The position numbers were made by a program, and so were the translations under genes. Shown here piece by piece: positions 16,018 to 24,573 of a stretch of DNA of 34,118 nucleotides. The DNA is from Flavobacteriales bacterium (GTDB lineage Bacteria > Bacteroidota > Bacteroidia > Flavobacteriales_D > Cryomorphaceae), in NCBI GenBank assembly GCA_007125175.1, contig SLDS01000238.1, positions 1 to 34,118 on the forward strand, written 5' to 3'. The stretch's first letter is position 1, and each line of letters opens with the position of its first letter. The notes beneath the pieces are model-generated. The model was not told where the DNA came from, ran no database searches, and was given only the letters and a program-made list of their open reading frames with translations.

Positions 16018-18087
16018 GTGCTGCGCACTCTGCCTGGGATGATACTACTGATTGCCCTTTTTTTTGGGCAAGGTAGCCTGCTCAATGCTCAGCAGGGTAT
16101 TGAGCATTATGGAGCAGTCGCTCAGGATGATTTGCTAGAAATTTATTGGCAGGTCGACAGTGATCGACAAGAAAAGATACAGTGGGTTTGCGTGAGGTAC
16201 AACCGTTCGGCCACCTTGGCCAGTGAGGGCGAATTCTGGCTCTATTCCGATACAGTACCTTACATGCAAGGACGCTTGGAGCTCTACGACTTGAGCGCAG
16301 CATCCAATTATCAATATCAACTGGGCTATTCAAGTAAATCTGAACTTGGATCCAAAGGAAGTTTTATCTGGTTGCCGCGTAAGCAGTTTGAAACCCGATT
16401 GCCTTGGGGATTCACCCGTTTTCTCCTGATGATTGGCGCATTGGGGCTGTTCATTTTTGGTATGAAGACCATGAGCGAAGGGGTGCAAGCCTCGGCCGGT
16501 GGGCGCCTGCGCAAAGCCTTGGGCGGCATGACCCGGAATCGCTTTACGGGTGTGCTCTCGGGATTTGGGCTTACTGCACTCTTGCAGTCCTCCAGTGCCA
16601 CCACAGTAATGACGGTGAGCTTTGTCAATGCCGGTCTGATCAGTCTGAGCCAATCTGCCGGGATTATGATGGGTGCCAATATCGGAACCACCATCACGGG
16701 ATGGCTCGTATCCTTCTTTGGCCTGAGGGTGAATATCACACTTTATGCACTTGCTCTCTTCGCGCTGGCATTTCCGCTTTTGTTTTTTTCAAAGCGGGAA
16801 ATCCGTACCTGGGCCACGCCAATTATTGGGTTGGCGCTGCTCTTCATGGGCTTGGGCTTCCTTCGATCCACGGTGCCCAGCTTCACGGAAGACTCTGCCT
16901 TGGTGCGTTTTCTGGTGGCTTACTCAGAGATTCCCTTTCTGGGCAATCTGCTCTTCGTGCTGCTCGGCATCGTGATCACGGTCGTGGTGCAAAGTTCCTC
17001 CTCAGCCATTACCCTCACCATGACCCTTTGTGCCAGCGGGGTGATTCCGCTGGAGACGGCCGCGGCAATGGTTTTGGGTGAAAACATCGGAACCACTGCT
17101 ACCGCTGAAATTGCTGCACTTGTGGGAAATGTCCACGCCAAGCGAAGCGCCCGCATACACACCCTTTTCAATGTGATTGGGGTGGGCTGGATGCTCCTGA
17201 TATTGCCCTATGTACTTCGGGGTATCGGTAATTTTTTGCCGGTGGATCCCACAACCGACAGTCCCGCAGGACTGCAGTCGGCTACGGCAGCTCTTGCCAT
17301 CCTCCACACGGTATTCAATGTGCTCAACCTGGCCTTGCTCATATGGTTTGTGCCCTATCTGGTGAAACTGGCCACATGGACGGTGCCCAGCCGAAATGCT
17401 GAGGATGAGATCCACCGACTGGCTTATATCGACACCTCCATTCAGCTCTCTGAGCTCAATATCGTTGAGGCCAAAAGGGCTGTCAACAAGTTTGCTCGGG
17501 TCGTCTTAAAAATGCAGCAGCTCTGTAGGGCAATGCTTAGTGAGACAGATGATGGGAAGCGCTTGCAAATGATTGATCGGGTGAGAAGGTACGAAGACAT
17601 TACCGACCGCATGGAGCTCGAATTGTCACAGTATTGCAGCAGAATATCCACTTCCGAATTGAGCCCCGAGGTCTCAGAGCGGGTGCGCAGTATGCTGAGC
17701 ATTAGCAATGAACTCGAAAATCTAGGAGATGAATTCAGGCATATATCCATCACTGTGAAGCGGAAAAATGAGGCGAAAATCTGGTTCACCCAGGAACAGA
17801 GAGACAAGTTGAATGAACTCTTCGATCTGCTGGAGCATGCCATGCAAGTAATGATGGAAAACCTCGATAAGCCCGAAGGTACCCAAATAAGCCTGGAGCC
17901 TGCCCTCAAGGCAGAGCAGGCGCTCAACAAGGCAAAAAAGCAAATCAGTAAGGAATATGTGTCCCGCATTGAGAAAGGCAAGTACAACCTGCGCAGCGGC
18001 ACTATTTACAGCGATTTGTTTTCTTCAATCGAGAAAGCAGGCAACCACGTGATGGCCGTGTCTGAGGCCCTTTCGGGAAATGTGTAA
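16018..18087 (+). CDS. Na+/phosphate cotransporter with N-terminal exported domain and C-terminal PhoU-like domain
   Basis: Inner-membrane Na/Pi cotransporter (NptA/PNaS family), 689 residues. After a signal-like segment (residues 4-24, ending NAQQ) comes a roughly 100-residue beta-rich, possibly FN3-like domain (30-122). The transporter core (about 130-455) has the two inverted repeats, with QSSSA at 190-194 and QSSSS at 325-329, and GANIGTT/GENIGTT at 219-225 and 354-360. Residues about 480-680 are helical and PhoU-like. Start is GTG, placed 25 bp after a perfect -7 box. The exported N-terminal domain is absent from textbook NptA. The phased repeats upstream suggest phosphate control. It converges with the next gene, 9 bp apart. 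Confidence 0.92.
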   Translation: MLRTLPGMILLIALFFGQGSLLNAQQGIEHYGAVAQDDLLEIYWQVDSDRQEKIQWVCVRYNRSATLASEGEFWLYSDTVPYMQGRLELYDLSAASNYQYQLGYSSKSELGSKGSFIWLPRKQFETRLPWGFTRFLLMIGALGLFIFGMKTMSEGVQASAGGRLRKALGGMTRNRFTGVLSGFGLTALLQSSSATTVMTVSFVNAGLISLSQSAGIMMGANIGTTITGWLVSFFGLRVNITLYALALFALAFPLLFFSKREIRTWATPIIGLALLFMGLGFLRSTVPSFTEDSALVRFLVAYSEIPFLGNLLFVLLGIVITVVVQSSSSAITLTMTLCASGVIPLETAAAMVLGENIGTTATAEIAALVGNVHAKRSARIHTLFNVIGVGWMLLILPYVLRGIGNFLPVDPTTDSPAGLQSATAALAILHTVFNVLNLALLIWFVPYLVKLATWTVPSRNAEDEIHRLAYIDTSIQLSELNIVEAKRAVNKFARVVLKMQQLCRAMLSETDDGKRLQMIDRVRRYEDITDRMELELSQYCSRISTSELSPEVSERVRSMLSISNELENLGDEFRHISITVKRKNEAKIWFTQEQRDKLNELFDLLEHAMQVMMENLDKPEGTQISLEPALKAEQALNKAKKQISKEYVSRIEKGKYNLRSGTIYSDLFSSIEKAGNHVMAVSEALSGNV

Positions 18088-18096
18088 ATCAAAGCT

Positions 18097-18678
18097 TTAT
18101 GAAGGGCCGAATACCTTGGGCTGTGTATAGGCTGGCTGGCTCACATTGAGCGCTCTGTCCACCAGCGTCACTTTGAATTGGATGGTATCGGTATGGGTGG
18201 CAGCGCTGGCGGAGTCGGGTGCAAAGAGACTCCTTACTTCCTTGATGCCTTCTGAAAAATCCACTGTTACCAGCACGCGCAACTGCTTGTTTTGCCCTTG
18301 AGGTGTAAGGTCGGGAATGCGGTAGCGGTAGCCAAGGGCCAGTGGATTGGTGCTTGCCGGAATAAATTCGCCACCCTGCTTGATAAATGGCTCAACGTGA
18401 AGATTGTAGTGAAAAAAATTGGAGGTACTGTCCTTATTTAGGGCTTGGAATGGGGGATCTATCATGTCGTCGGTCAAGCCAAAGTCCCCATCTCCATCGG
18501 TGAAGCGCACTTTCAGGTCATCGCTGGCCATATCGTAGGATATCTCGTTGATGACGGGCTCATCCGGTAGCTCGTCGTCATCCCGACAGGCCACTAGTAG
18601 AAGAGGCAATAGAAACACGACAAGAAGTTTCCTGCTTGTGAATGCTGTCAGCCATGGGGTGTATATGTGTCCTTTCAT
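18097..18678 (-). CDS. Predicted surface lipoprotein of unknown function
   Basis: 193 residues. The signal peptide ends in LLLVAC, with lipidated C31, followed by RDDDELPDE, an acid-rich stretch like the Bacteroidota lipoprotein export signal, which suggests the outer leaflet. The mature part is probably a beta-sandwich with an acidic FTDGDGDFG loop that could bind calcium; I recognise no named family. The ATG lies inside the promoter of the divergent LuxE-like gene, so the two probably affect each other's transcription. Confidence 0.75.
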   Translation of the reverse strand: MKGHIYTPWLTAFTSRKLLVVFLLPLLLVACRDDDELPDEPVINEISYDMASDDLKVRFTDGDGDFGLTDDMIDPPFQALNKDSTSNFFHYNLHVEPFIKQGGEFIPASTNPLALGYRYRIPDLTPQGQNKQLRVLVTVDFSEGIKEVRSLFAPDSASAATHTDTIQFKVTLVDRALNVSQPAYTQPKVFGPS

Positions 18679-18696
18679 CTGTGCTTTCTATCTTTG
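18666..18696 (+). promoter_or_regulatory. Promoter of the LuxE-like gene
   Basis: TGTG (18666-18669, near-match to the -33 TTTG), 19 bp, then TATCTTTG (18689-18696), a perfect -7 box. The inferred start site is about 7-8 nt before the TTG start at 18711. The promoter overlaps the start codon of the divergent lipoprotein gene. Confidence 0.6.
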
Positions 18697-18710
18697 TAAA
18701 GGTACAAATA

Positions 18711-19724
18711 TTGAAGCTCATCCACCCCTATCGAGTGCATTCCCTGCAATCCATCATTTTTTCTCCAGAGATCGATTTTGAGCAGAAAGCTCTCGAAGTG
18801 TTTCGTTTTCAAATTGCTCACTGTTCTCTGTATAGGGAGTACTGCCAGCTCCTCGGTGTGAATTCCTCGGATGTAAAGTCCAGCTCGGAAATACCTCATC
18901 TGCCCATCGAGCTCTTCAAGCAGCACCGTATAGTGAGCCTTTCCCCGGGCGATGTGGCTCATGGGCCTGGGCTTCATTTTCGCAGCAGCGGCACGGGTGG
19001 CCCGCAGAGCCAGCACCATGTATTGAATCCATCCATGTACCGCACTTCCTTCATGACTTGCTTTGAGCAGTTTTATGGCCCGCCATCCGCTTACCGCATT
19101 CTTGCCCTATTGCCCGGCTACCTGGAGCGAGCGGATTCATCGCTTGTGTACATGGTGAGAGCGCTCATGGAGGCCTCAGCTCATCCTGACAATGGTTTTT
19201 ATCTCAATGAGTTTGAAGCATTGAATGCATTGCTGCAAAAACCCTGTGATCGGCATACCTTGCTCATCGGAGTGAGCTTCGCCTTACTCGATTTTGCCGA
19301 AAGGCATCCCGCCCACCTCCCACACACCACCATCATGGAGACCGGAGGTATGAAGGGACGCCGGGAGGAAATCACAAGGGGCGAGCTGCATCAGCTCTTG
19401 CAGGCGGCTTTTGGTCTGGATGGCATTCACTCGGAGTACGGTATGACCGAGCTGCTCTCTCAGGCTTACGCCAAAAAAGAGGGGCGCTTTCACTGTCCGC
19501 CTTGGATGCGCATAGGAATCAGGGAGCTCAATGACCCGCTTAGCCCGGCCGAGGAGGGCAGGAGCGGAGCAATCAATGTCACCGATCTGGCAAATATGTA
19601 CAGCTGCAGTTTCATTGCCACCTCCGACCTGGGGAGAAGGGCTGTAGATGGCAGCTTCGAGGTGTTGGGCCGCGTGGACTACAGCGACACGAGAGGCTGC
19701 AATCTGATGGTGGCTGAGCCTTAA
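18711..19724 (+). CDS. LuxE/PaaK-like acyl-protein synthetase family protein
   Basis: 337-residue member of the LuxE acyl-protein synthetase family, related to adenylate-forming enzymes. The nucleotide-binding loop reads FRSSGTGGPQSQHHV and the second conserved block is EYGMTELLSQAY. In Vibrio, LuxE activates fatty acids for the reductase LuxC, but no luxC, luxD or luciferase is nearby, so bioluminescence is not implied; stand-alone copies are common in Bacteroidota and their role is unclear. I chose TTG at 18711, which directly follows a good promoter and gives MKLIHPYRVHSLQ; the frame is open upstream to 18642, but that part lies before the -7 box. Confidence 0.83.
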   Translation: MKLIHPYRVHSLQSIIFSPEIDFEQKALEVFRFQIAHCSLYREYCQLLGVNSSDVKSSSEIPHLPIELFKQHRIVSLSPGDVAHGPGLHFRSSGTGGPQSQHHVLNPSMYRTSFMTCFEQFYGPPSAYRILALLPGYLERADSSLVYMVRALMEASAHPDNGFYLNEFEALNALLQKPCDRHTLLIGVSFALLDFAERHPAHLPHTTIMETGGMKGRREEITRGELHQLLQAAFGLDGIHSEYGMTELLSQAYAKKEGRFHCPPWMRIGIRELNDPLSPAEEGRSGAINVTDLANMYSCSFIATSDLGRRAVDGSFEVLGRVDYSDTRGCNLMVAEP

Positions 19725-19773
19725 ACCCTGATGATGCATTCGAACTTCGTAGTGAGGGCTAAATTGCCGTAGA

Positions 19774-19831
19774 ATAAGCCGTTTTAAGGACTGAGGCATA
19801 GCATCGCTACGTTGAAGGAGAAACGCCTTAT
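19774..19831. repeat. REP-like nested inverted repeat
   Basis: ATAAGCCGTTT (19774-19784) and AAACGCCTTAT (19821-19831) form an 11-bp inverted repeat with one mismatch. Inside its 36-base loop is a second small hairpin (TAGC-atc-GCTA). It lies between the convergent LuxE-like gene and tyrS. The nested arrangement resembles dispersed palindromic (REP/BIME-type) elements, but no second copy exists in this window. Confidence 0.5.
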
Positions 19832-19856
19832 TTTGAAGCAGTTTTAGGACGTAATA

Positions 19857-19893
19857 CCTGCCTGCCCTGCCGGTAAGGCCAGGCGGGGATTTT
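19857..19893. terminator. GC-rich hairpin, possible terminator or part of a repeat element
   Basis: A GCCTG-rich arm followed by CCAGGCGGGG and then ATTTT forms an imperfect GC-rich stem between convergent genes. It could terminate the LuxE-like transcript or belong to the neighbouring palindromic repeat. Confidence 0.4.
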
Positions 19894-19910
19894 CTAATGC
19901 ATTATCCGGC

Positions 19911-21188
19911 TTAAAGCACCTTGACGATAAAGTACTTTTTCTTGCCCCTTTGCAAGAGGATGTATGCACCATTGATGAGGTGCTCCGAGCTGATGCTCAA
20001 TCCTTCACCAATTCGTTCTTTGTTGATGCTGATCGAATTTTCCTTCAGGGCCCTTCGCGCTTCACCCCGCGACTGCAAAAATCCTGTGGTATCCGATAAG
20101 AATTCTACCACATCGATGCCTTGCCCAAGGAGCGAAGCGGGAATCTCCTTCTGCTCCACTCCCGCAAATATGTCGAGGAAGTCACGCTCGCTCAAGCGCC
20201 GCAGAGCCTCGGCTGTGGACTTGCCAAAGAGAATGCTGCTGGCCTCCAATGCACTTGACAGGGCCTGCTCGCTGTGTATGCGTGCGGTCAGTTCTTCTGC
20301 CAGGGCCCTCTGAAGGCTGCGCAGGTGTGGAGCTTCTGCGTGTTCCTTGCTCAGTGCCTCGATTTCTTCCTTGCTTTTCAGCGAAAACACCTTGATGAAA
20401 TTGCTGACATCCTCATCGCTGGTATTGAGCCAGAATTGGTAGAACTTGTAAGGACTTGTCTTTTCGGGATCGAGCCATACATTGCCACCTTCGCTTTTGC
20501 CAAATTTTGAGCCGTCGGCCTTCTTCACGAGGGGGGCAGTGAGGGCAAAGAGTGATTCGGGATTGCCCATGCGTCGGCTGAGCTCTATACCCGTTGTGAT
20601 ATTTCCCCATTGATCGCTGCCGCCCATTTGCAGTTTCACACCATACTCCTGATGGAGGTGGTGGAAGTCGTATCCCTGAATGAGTTGGTAGCTGAATTCC
20701 GTAAATGACATGCCGCTATCGAGTCGACTCTTTACTGAGTCCTTGCCCATCATATAATTGATGGTGATGTGTTTTCCCACCTCGCGAATGAAGTCAAGGA
20801 AGCTGAAATCCTCGAACCAGTCGTGGTTATTGACCATCATGGCGTCTGTATCGCCATCGCCGAAGCGCAAAAATTTCTGAAGCTGTTTTTTCTGGCAGTC
20901 CAGATTGTGCTCGATGAGATCTGGGGTGAGCAGCTGGCGCTCAGCAGTTTTTCCGGAAGGATCGCCCACCCGGCCGGTTGCTCCTCCCACCAGAGCCACG
21001 GGCTTGTGACCGGCTCGCTGCAGGTGTACCAGCAGCATGATGGGCACCAGATTGCCTATGTGGAGGGAGTCGGCAGTAGGGTCGAAGCCCACGTAGCCTA
21101 TGGTGCGTTCTTTTTCAAGCTGTTCGGCAGTACCGGGGGTCATGTCATGGACGAGTCCACGCCACTGCAATTCATCGATAAGCGACAT
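19911..21188 (-). CDS. tyrS: Tyrosyl-tRNA synthetase
   Basis: Class I aminoacyl-tRNA synthetase that charges tRNA-Tyr. The catalytic domain has the HIGH-type motif HIGN (43-46), the tyrosine-recognition block SYQLIQGYDF and the bacterial GSDQWGNITTG, and the KMSKS-type loop KFGKS (228-232). Residues about 355-425 form the C-terminal S4 RNA-binding domain. 425 residues is normal, and no truncation is seen. It is monocistronic with its own promoter. Confidence 0.96.
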   Translation of the reverse strand: MSLIDELQWRGLVHDMTPGTAEQLEKERTIGYVGFDPTADSLHIGNLVPIMLLVHLQRAGHKPVALVGGATGRVGDPSGKTAERQLLTPDLIEHNLDCQKKQLQKFLRFGDGDTDAMMVNNHDWFEDFSFLDFIREVGKHITINYMMGKDSVKSRLDSGMSFTEFSYQLIQGYDFHHLHQEYGVKLQMGGSDQWGNITTGIELSRRMGNPESLFALTAPLVKKADGSKFGKSEGGNVWLDPEKTSPYKFYQFWLNTSDEDVSNFIKVFSLKSKEEIEALSKEHAEAPHLRSLQRALAEELTARIHSEQALSSALEASSILFGKSTAEALRRLSERDFLDIFAGVEQKEIPASLLGQGIDVVEFLSDTTGFLQSRGEARRALKENSISINKERIGEGLSISSEHLINGAYILLQRGKKKYFIVKVL

Positions 21189-21223
21189 TGTATTTGGGCT
21201 GCTTCGTTTCCGAAAATTTCGCG

Positions 21224-21231
21224 CAAAGATA
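21224..21231 (-). promoter_or_regulatory. -7 promoter box of tyrS
   Basis: The minus strand reads TATCTTTG, a perfect -7 box, 35 bp before the ATG at 21188. No clear -33 element. A leader of about 28 nt is expected; I see no T-box-like structure, and there is too little room for one. Confidence 0.5.
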
Positions 21232-21377
21232 GCTATCTGCCGGGAAGGGAGCCCTTATTGCGGAGCGATTGTCTGAAGATTGAGAATGATACCCGGTACC
21301 TTTCCAACAAATCATCCAAATGGGTGAGAACCATCTCTGGCGCTTATCTGATTTTTGCCTAAGAACCAAGTAATATT

Positions 21378-23462
21378 ATGCTTATGAAAACTTTTCAGCA
21401 ATTCACATGCGCGAGCTTGATGAATTTAGGCCGAGTGGGCCTTTTGGCTGTAGCTGTGTGCGCTGTCGGCTCGGCTGCTGCTCAAACGGTGAATATCAGC
21501 CCCAATCAGTACGCTTTCCAGCTTACGTCCAATCCCAATTACGGATTGTATTTCAATGGCTCACAATCAAGGAGTGAGTTTAGAAACGGTTTGGGTGAAG
21601 CTGTATTTGCAATCAATGCAAACAATGGCCGACTTGAAACAGATCTCGAGTTCCGCAGTGGCAATGATTACCTCGTACCCAACAATCGCTACGCTTTCCG
21701 TTCCAAATCAAATCCGAATTATGGGCTGTTCTTCAATGCCAGCAACCTGCTCTATGAATTCCGAAATGAGTCTGGCAATCCCAGTTTTGCCTTGGGTGCC
21801 AATAGTGGAACCCTCTCTCTGGCCGGTGGACTCAGGGTGGGAAACACTTCTCAGGAAATTGAGGGTCTGATCAGATACAATGGATCCGAATTTGAGGGAT
21901 ATGATGGCAGCTCATGGAATTCATTTGGCGAAGGTGTTCCCGGACCTCAGGGGCCACAAGGCCCACAAGGCCCGCAAGGCCCCCAAGGGCCACAGGGTCC
22001 GCAAGGTCTACAGGGCCCTTCTGGTTTGCTGCCTTCCGGGAACCTTTCTTCCGTACCCTACTGGACAGGTGCCACATGGAATGTGGCCAGCAACGGTATG
22101 CGCTATAACGGAGAGCGAGTGGCCATTGGAGCAGTACCCAGTACCAATAACCTGCTCCTTGTCAACAACACCTTGGCTGCTGTTTTGCCGGGTAGGAGTA
22201 CCATTCGCGGCAATCGCACCGGCTCTGCCAACAATAGCGGTGCGGCAAATGCTTGGGCTGTGGCGCAAACCGACAATGCTATCAGTGGAGTGAACAATTG
22301 GGGCAACTCCTATAGCGCGGCAATATACGGATCCAGTTTTCTGGACTATGCGAATAGTGCAGCCGTGCTCGGCACCAACAATGCAGGCTTGATATACGGA
22401 GGTCTCGCGTACAAAAACCCTAAAGGGATAACCAAAGCAGGCTACTTCAGAGGCGATGTGGAAATAAGTAGCAGTAATGACCCAACACTTACACTGTCAA
22501 CATCGCCATCACAGGCACCAAAAATTGAACTGTTTAGAGAAGGGGATACAGCTTTTGACTGGACAATAAGCAATGAGAATGGTTTCTTGTTCCTTAGCCG
22601 AAGTGAAAATGATTTGAATTCTTCCGAGGATTTGTATCGATTCAGCCGAGTGAATTTTGTACCCATGAATGATGATGTGACCAGTCTTGGTAACTCAGTC
22701 CTCCGCTGGTCGAATATTTGGGCTACCAATGGTACCATCAACACCTCCGATGCACGTGAGAAAACCAATATCGAGGAGCTGAGCTATGGCCTTGAAGACT
22801 TGATGAAGCTGAAACCTGTGAGCTTCGAATGGCGCAATAATCCTGAGGAAGGTACTAAGCTGGGCCTCATAGCCCAGGAACTGCAGGAGGTTCTGCCAGA
22901 AGTGGTGCGTGACTGGGACTGGGTAGAAGATGAAGACGGTGGTCTCCAGAAAGTAGACGCTGAGCGCCTTGGGGTGTATTACAGCGATCTGATTCCTGTG
23001 CTGATCAAGAGCATTCAGGATCAACAGGCCCAAATTGAGGAGCTGAAGCCCGAAGCCATGGTGAGCCGCGAAGACTATGATGCGCTGGCTGCACAACTCG
23101 CCAATGCCATCGAGCGCATCAATGATTTTGAGCGTGATATGAGTGCATGCTGCTTTGACAGCAAAAAGAGCCAAAGCGAGGGCACATCCCTGAGCGATGC
23201 GCCTGAACTGGGGCTCAATGTGCCCAACCCTTTTAGCGAAAGCACACTCATACAATACTACCTGCCAGCCAATACCGGCAAAGCCCTCATCAGGGTGAGC
23301 AGCCTGGAGGGAAGACCTGTGCAAGACCTGACCCTGCCCGCTGCACATGGCCGCTCTCAGGTGGAATTCCGCACGCAGGGCCTTTCAGCCGGCACTTATC
23401 TCTACAGCCTCTTTGTAGATGGCGAACTGGTGGGTACCAAGCGCATGGTGATCACAAGGTGA
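21378..23462 (+). CDS. Secreted collagen-like tail-fibre protein with S74 chaperone and T9SS sorting domain
   Basis: 694 residues. After a signal peptide (about 1-36, ending SAAAQ), two tandem copies of a roughly 50-residue module occur (45-97 and 105-157, sharing SNPNYGL and EFRN). A collagen-like Gly-X-Y run follows (186-218, including seven GPQ), then a beta-rich region (about 220-450). Residues about 453-555 form an S74 intramolecular chaperone domain with the [10 protein letters not shown] self-cleavage region (S457), then a coiled coil (about 543-590). The C-terminus (610-694) is a type A T9SS sorting domain. Probably an exported trimeric adhesin-like fibre. ATG at 21384 is an equally good start. 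A strong terminator follows. Confidence 0.88.
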   Translation: MLMKTFQQFTCASLMNLGRVGLLAVAVCAVGSAAAQTVNISPNQYAFQLTSNPNYGLYFNGSQSRSEFRNGLGEAVFAINANNGRLETDLEFRSGNDYLVPNNRYAFRSKSNPNYGLFFNASNLLYEFRNESGNPSFALGANSGTLSLAGGLRVGNTSQEIEGLIRYNGSEFEGYDGSSWNSFGEGVPGPQGPQGPQGPQGPQGPQGPQGLQGPSGLLPSGNLSSVPYWTGATWNVASNGMRYNGERVAIGAVPSTNNLLLVNNTLAAVLPGRSTIRGNRTGSANNSGAANAWAVAQTDNAISGVNNWGNSYSAAIYGSSFLDYANSAAVLGTNNAGLIYGGLAYKNPKGITKAGYFRGDVEISSSNDPTLTLSTSPSQAPKIELFREGDTAFDWTISNENGFLFLSRSENDLNSSEDLYRFSRVNFVPMNDDVTSLGNSVLRWSNIWATNGTINTSDAREKTNIEELSYGLEDLMKLKPVSFEWRNNPEEGTKLGLIAQELQEVLPEVVRDWDWVEDEDGGLQKVDAERLGVYYSDLIPVLIKSIQDQQAQIEELKPEAMVSREDYDALAAQLANAIERINDFERDMSACCFDSKKSQSEGTSLSDAPELGLNVPNPFSESTLIQYYLPANTGKALIRVSSLEGRPVQDLTLPAAHGRSQVEFRTQGLSAGTYLYSLFVDGELVGTKRMVITR
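21942..22022 (+). repeat. Collagen-like GPQ-coding tandem repeat
   Basis: Nine-base units coding Gly-Pro-Gln, seven in a row, then GLQ and GPS. Synonymous positions vary (cct/cca/ccg/ccc; caa/cag), so the repeat is maintained at protein level. Unit number may vary between strains by slippage. Confidence 0.85.
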
Positions 23463-23501
23463 TTTAAGACCATCCGGCGCTTACCGAAGAAAATTTAGAA
23501 A

Positions 23502-23532
23502 CCCGATGGCCTTTATTGGTCATCGGGTTTTT
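23502..23532 (+). terminator. Rho-independent terminator of the collagen-like gene
   Basis: A 10-bp stem (CCCGATGGCC / GGTCATCGGG, one G-T pair), loop TTTATT, then TTTTT, beginning 39 bp after the stop codon. Confidence 0.88.
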
Positions 23533-23604
23533 CAGGTTTGAATAAACAGAGGAAGGAAGGTCCAGACAGCTCAGATCCATGTATGAGCATTCATCGACTG
23601 GCAC

Positions 23605-24570
23605 TTAGCGCCGATTGTACAAATGCAAGATCGGCTCAGTTGATATGGTTTCGGTTTCAGTAATGGTGAAATAGCCATTGCCGTCTTTTGTCCAGGCAAT
23701 GGACTCTCCCTGCACCTCGGGAATGTAAGCTACAGTGCCGGGCACGTAATGAAACATGGTGTAGATGGGATCCTGTCTTTCCACTTCTGGCCAGTAGTAT
23801 ATTGCGCCATAATCCTTGATGAGTATCTCATTGCCATCCGGGGAAATGTCACCTCCTACGATGGTTCTGAATGGCAGGTCTCCGCGAAAATGGCATACTG
23901 TGAAGTCACTCGTGTTTTGCGGATAGGGCAGCTCGTATACCCGCACTCTGGGTTCACGCTTGGTAATAACGATCAAGTTTTTTGTGAAGGGATCGATCAT
24001 GAGGGTTTCAGCATCTCTCGGCCCGTCCGGATACTTGTATTTGATTTGGTCGAAATCGGTCACAATGCGCTGGAAGGGCACTGTAATGGTATCAAGCTCC
24101 AGCGCGGGCTCTTTGAAACGGTATATCCTCACCCATTCGCGCCTCGATCGATTATCCCCAAAGTCGGCAACATAGATGTAAGATTCTCCTGGAGTGGGTC
24201 CCGGGCCTATGGCGAGATCTTCCCAATCGCGGTTGGTAGCTCCAAAAAGTACCAATTCACAGAGCAAAACGCCTGTAGAATCTTTGACAAAAACCACATT
24301 CCTATTGCCTGAATCCTCAACGGCGTAAACGGCCTTTGGATTCTTACGCCCGGTAGCGAGTCCGCTGATTTCCTGCAAAGGGGTATTGATTTCCTCGCCC
24401 ATATGATGCTCGAAACTTTCGTCAGGAGCCGGATCATTGCGGGAATATGTGGCTTGAAAAATAGGAGGAGCCTCCACTGGAGGCTCCTCATCTTCAGGAC
24501 TGCAGGCAGTAACAAAAATGCAAGAAATCGACAGGATATACAGGCAAGTAGCCTTAGTGCTTGTTCTCAT
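23605..24570 (-). CDS. Beta-propeller surface lipoprotein (copy A)
   Basis: 321 residues; lipobox cysteine C23 (FVTAC) followed by SPEDEEPP, an acidic export-signal-like stretch. The mature protein shows repeated strand patterns of a beta-propeller: EISGLATG, VYAVEDSG, DWEDLAIGPG, YVADFGDN, ETLMIDP and GDISPDG. This DWEDIA/DIGDN pattern recalls uncharacterised propellers, and the EISGLA start recalls SdiA-regulated and phytase-like families; I cannot name an activity. It lies 3 bp downstream of its paralogue and is the last gene of the TonB-receptor operon. Confidence 0.8.
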   Translation of the reverse strand: MRTSTKATCLYILSISCIFVTACSPEDEEPPVEAPPIFQATYSRNDPAPDESFEHHMGEEINTPLQEISGLATGRKNPKAVYAVEDSGNRNVVFVKDSTGVLLCELVLFGATNRDWEDLAIGPGPTPGESYIYVADFGDNRSRREWVRIYRFKEPALELDTITVPFQRIVTDFDQIKYKYPDGPRDAETLMIDPFTKNLIVITKREPRVRVYELPYPQNTSDFTVCHFRGDLPFRTIVGGDISPDGNEILIKDYGAIYYWPEVERQDPIYTMFHYVPGTVAYIPEVQGESIAWTKDGNGYFTITETETISTEPILHLYNRR

Positions 24571-24573
24571 TCT

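Noticed and set aside
18711-19724. Luminescence (lux) operon
   Set aside because: Only a LuxE-like gene is present; no luxA, B, C or D nearby.
21942-22022. Short repeats as a CRISPR array
   Set aside because: The repeats code Gly-Pro-Gln in frame with synonymous drift and have no spacers.
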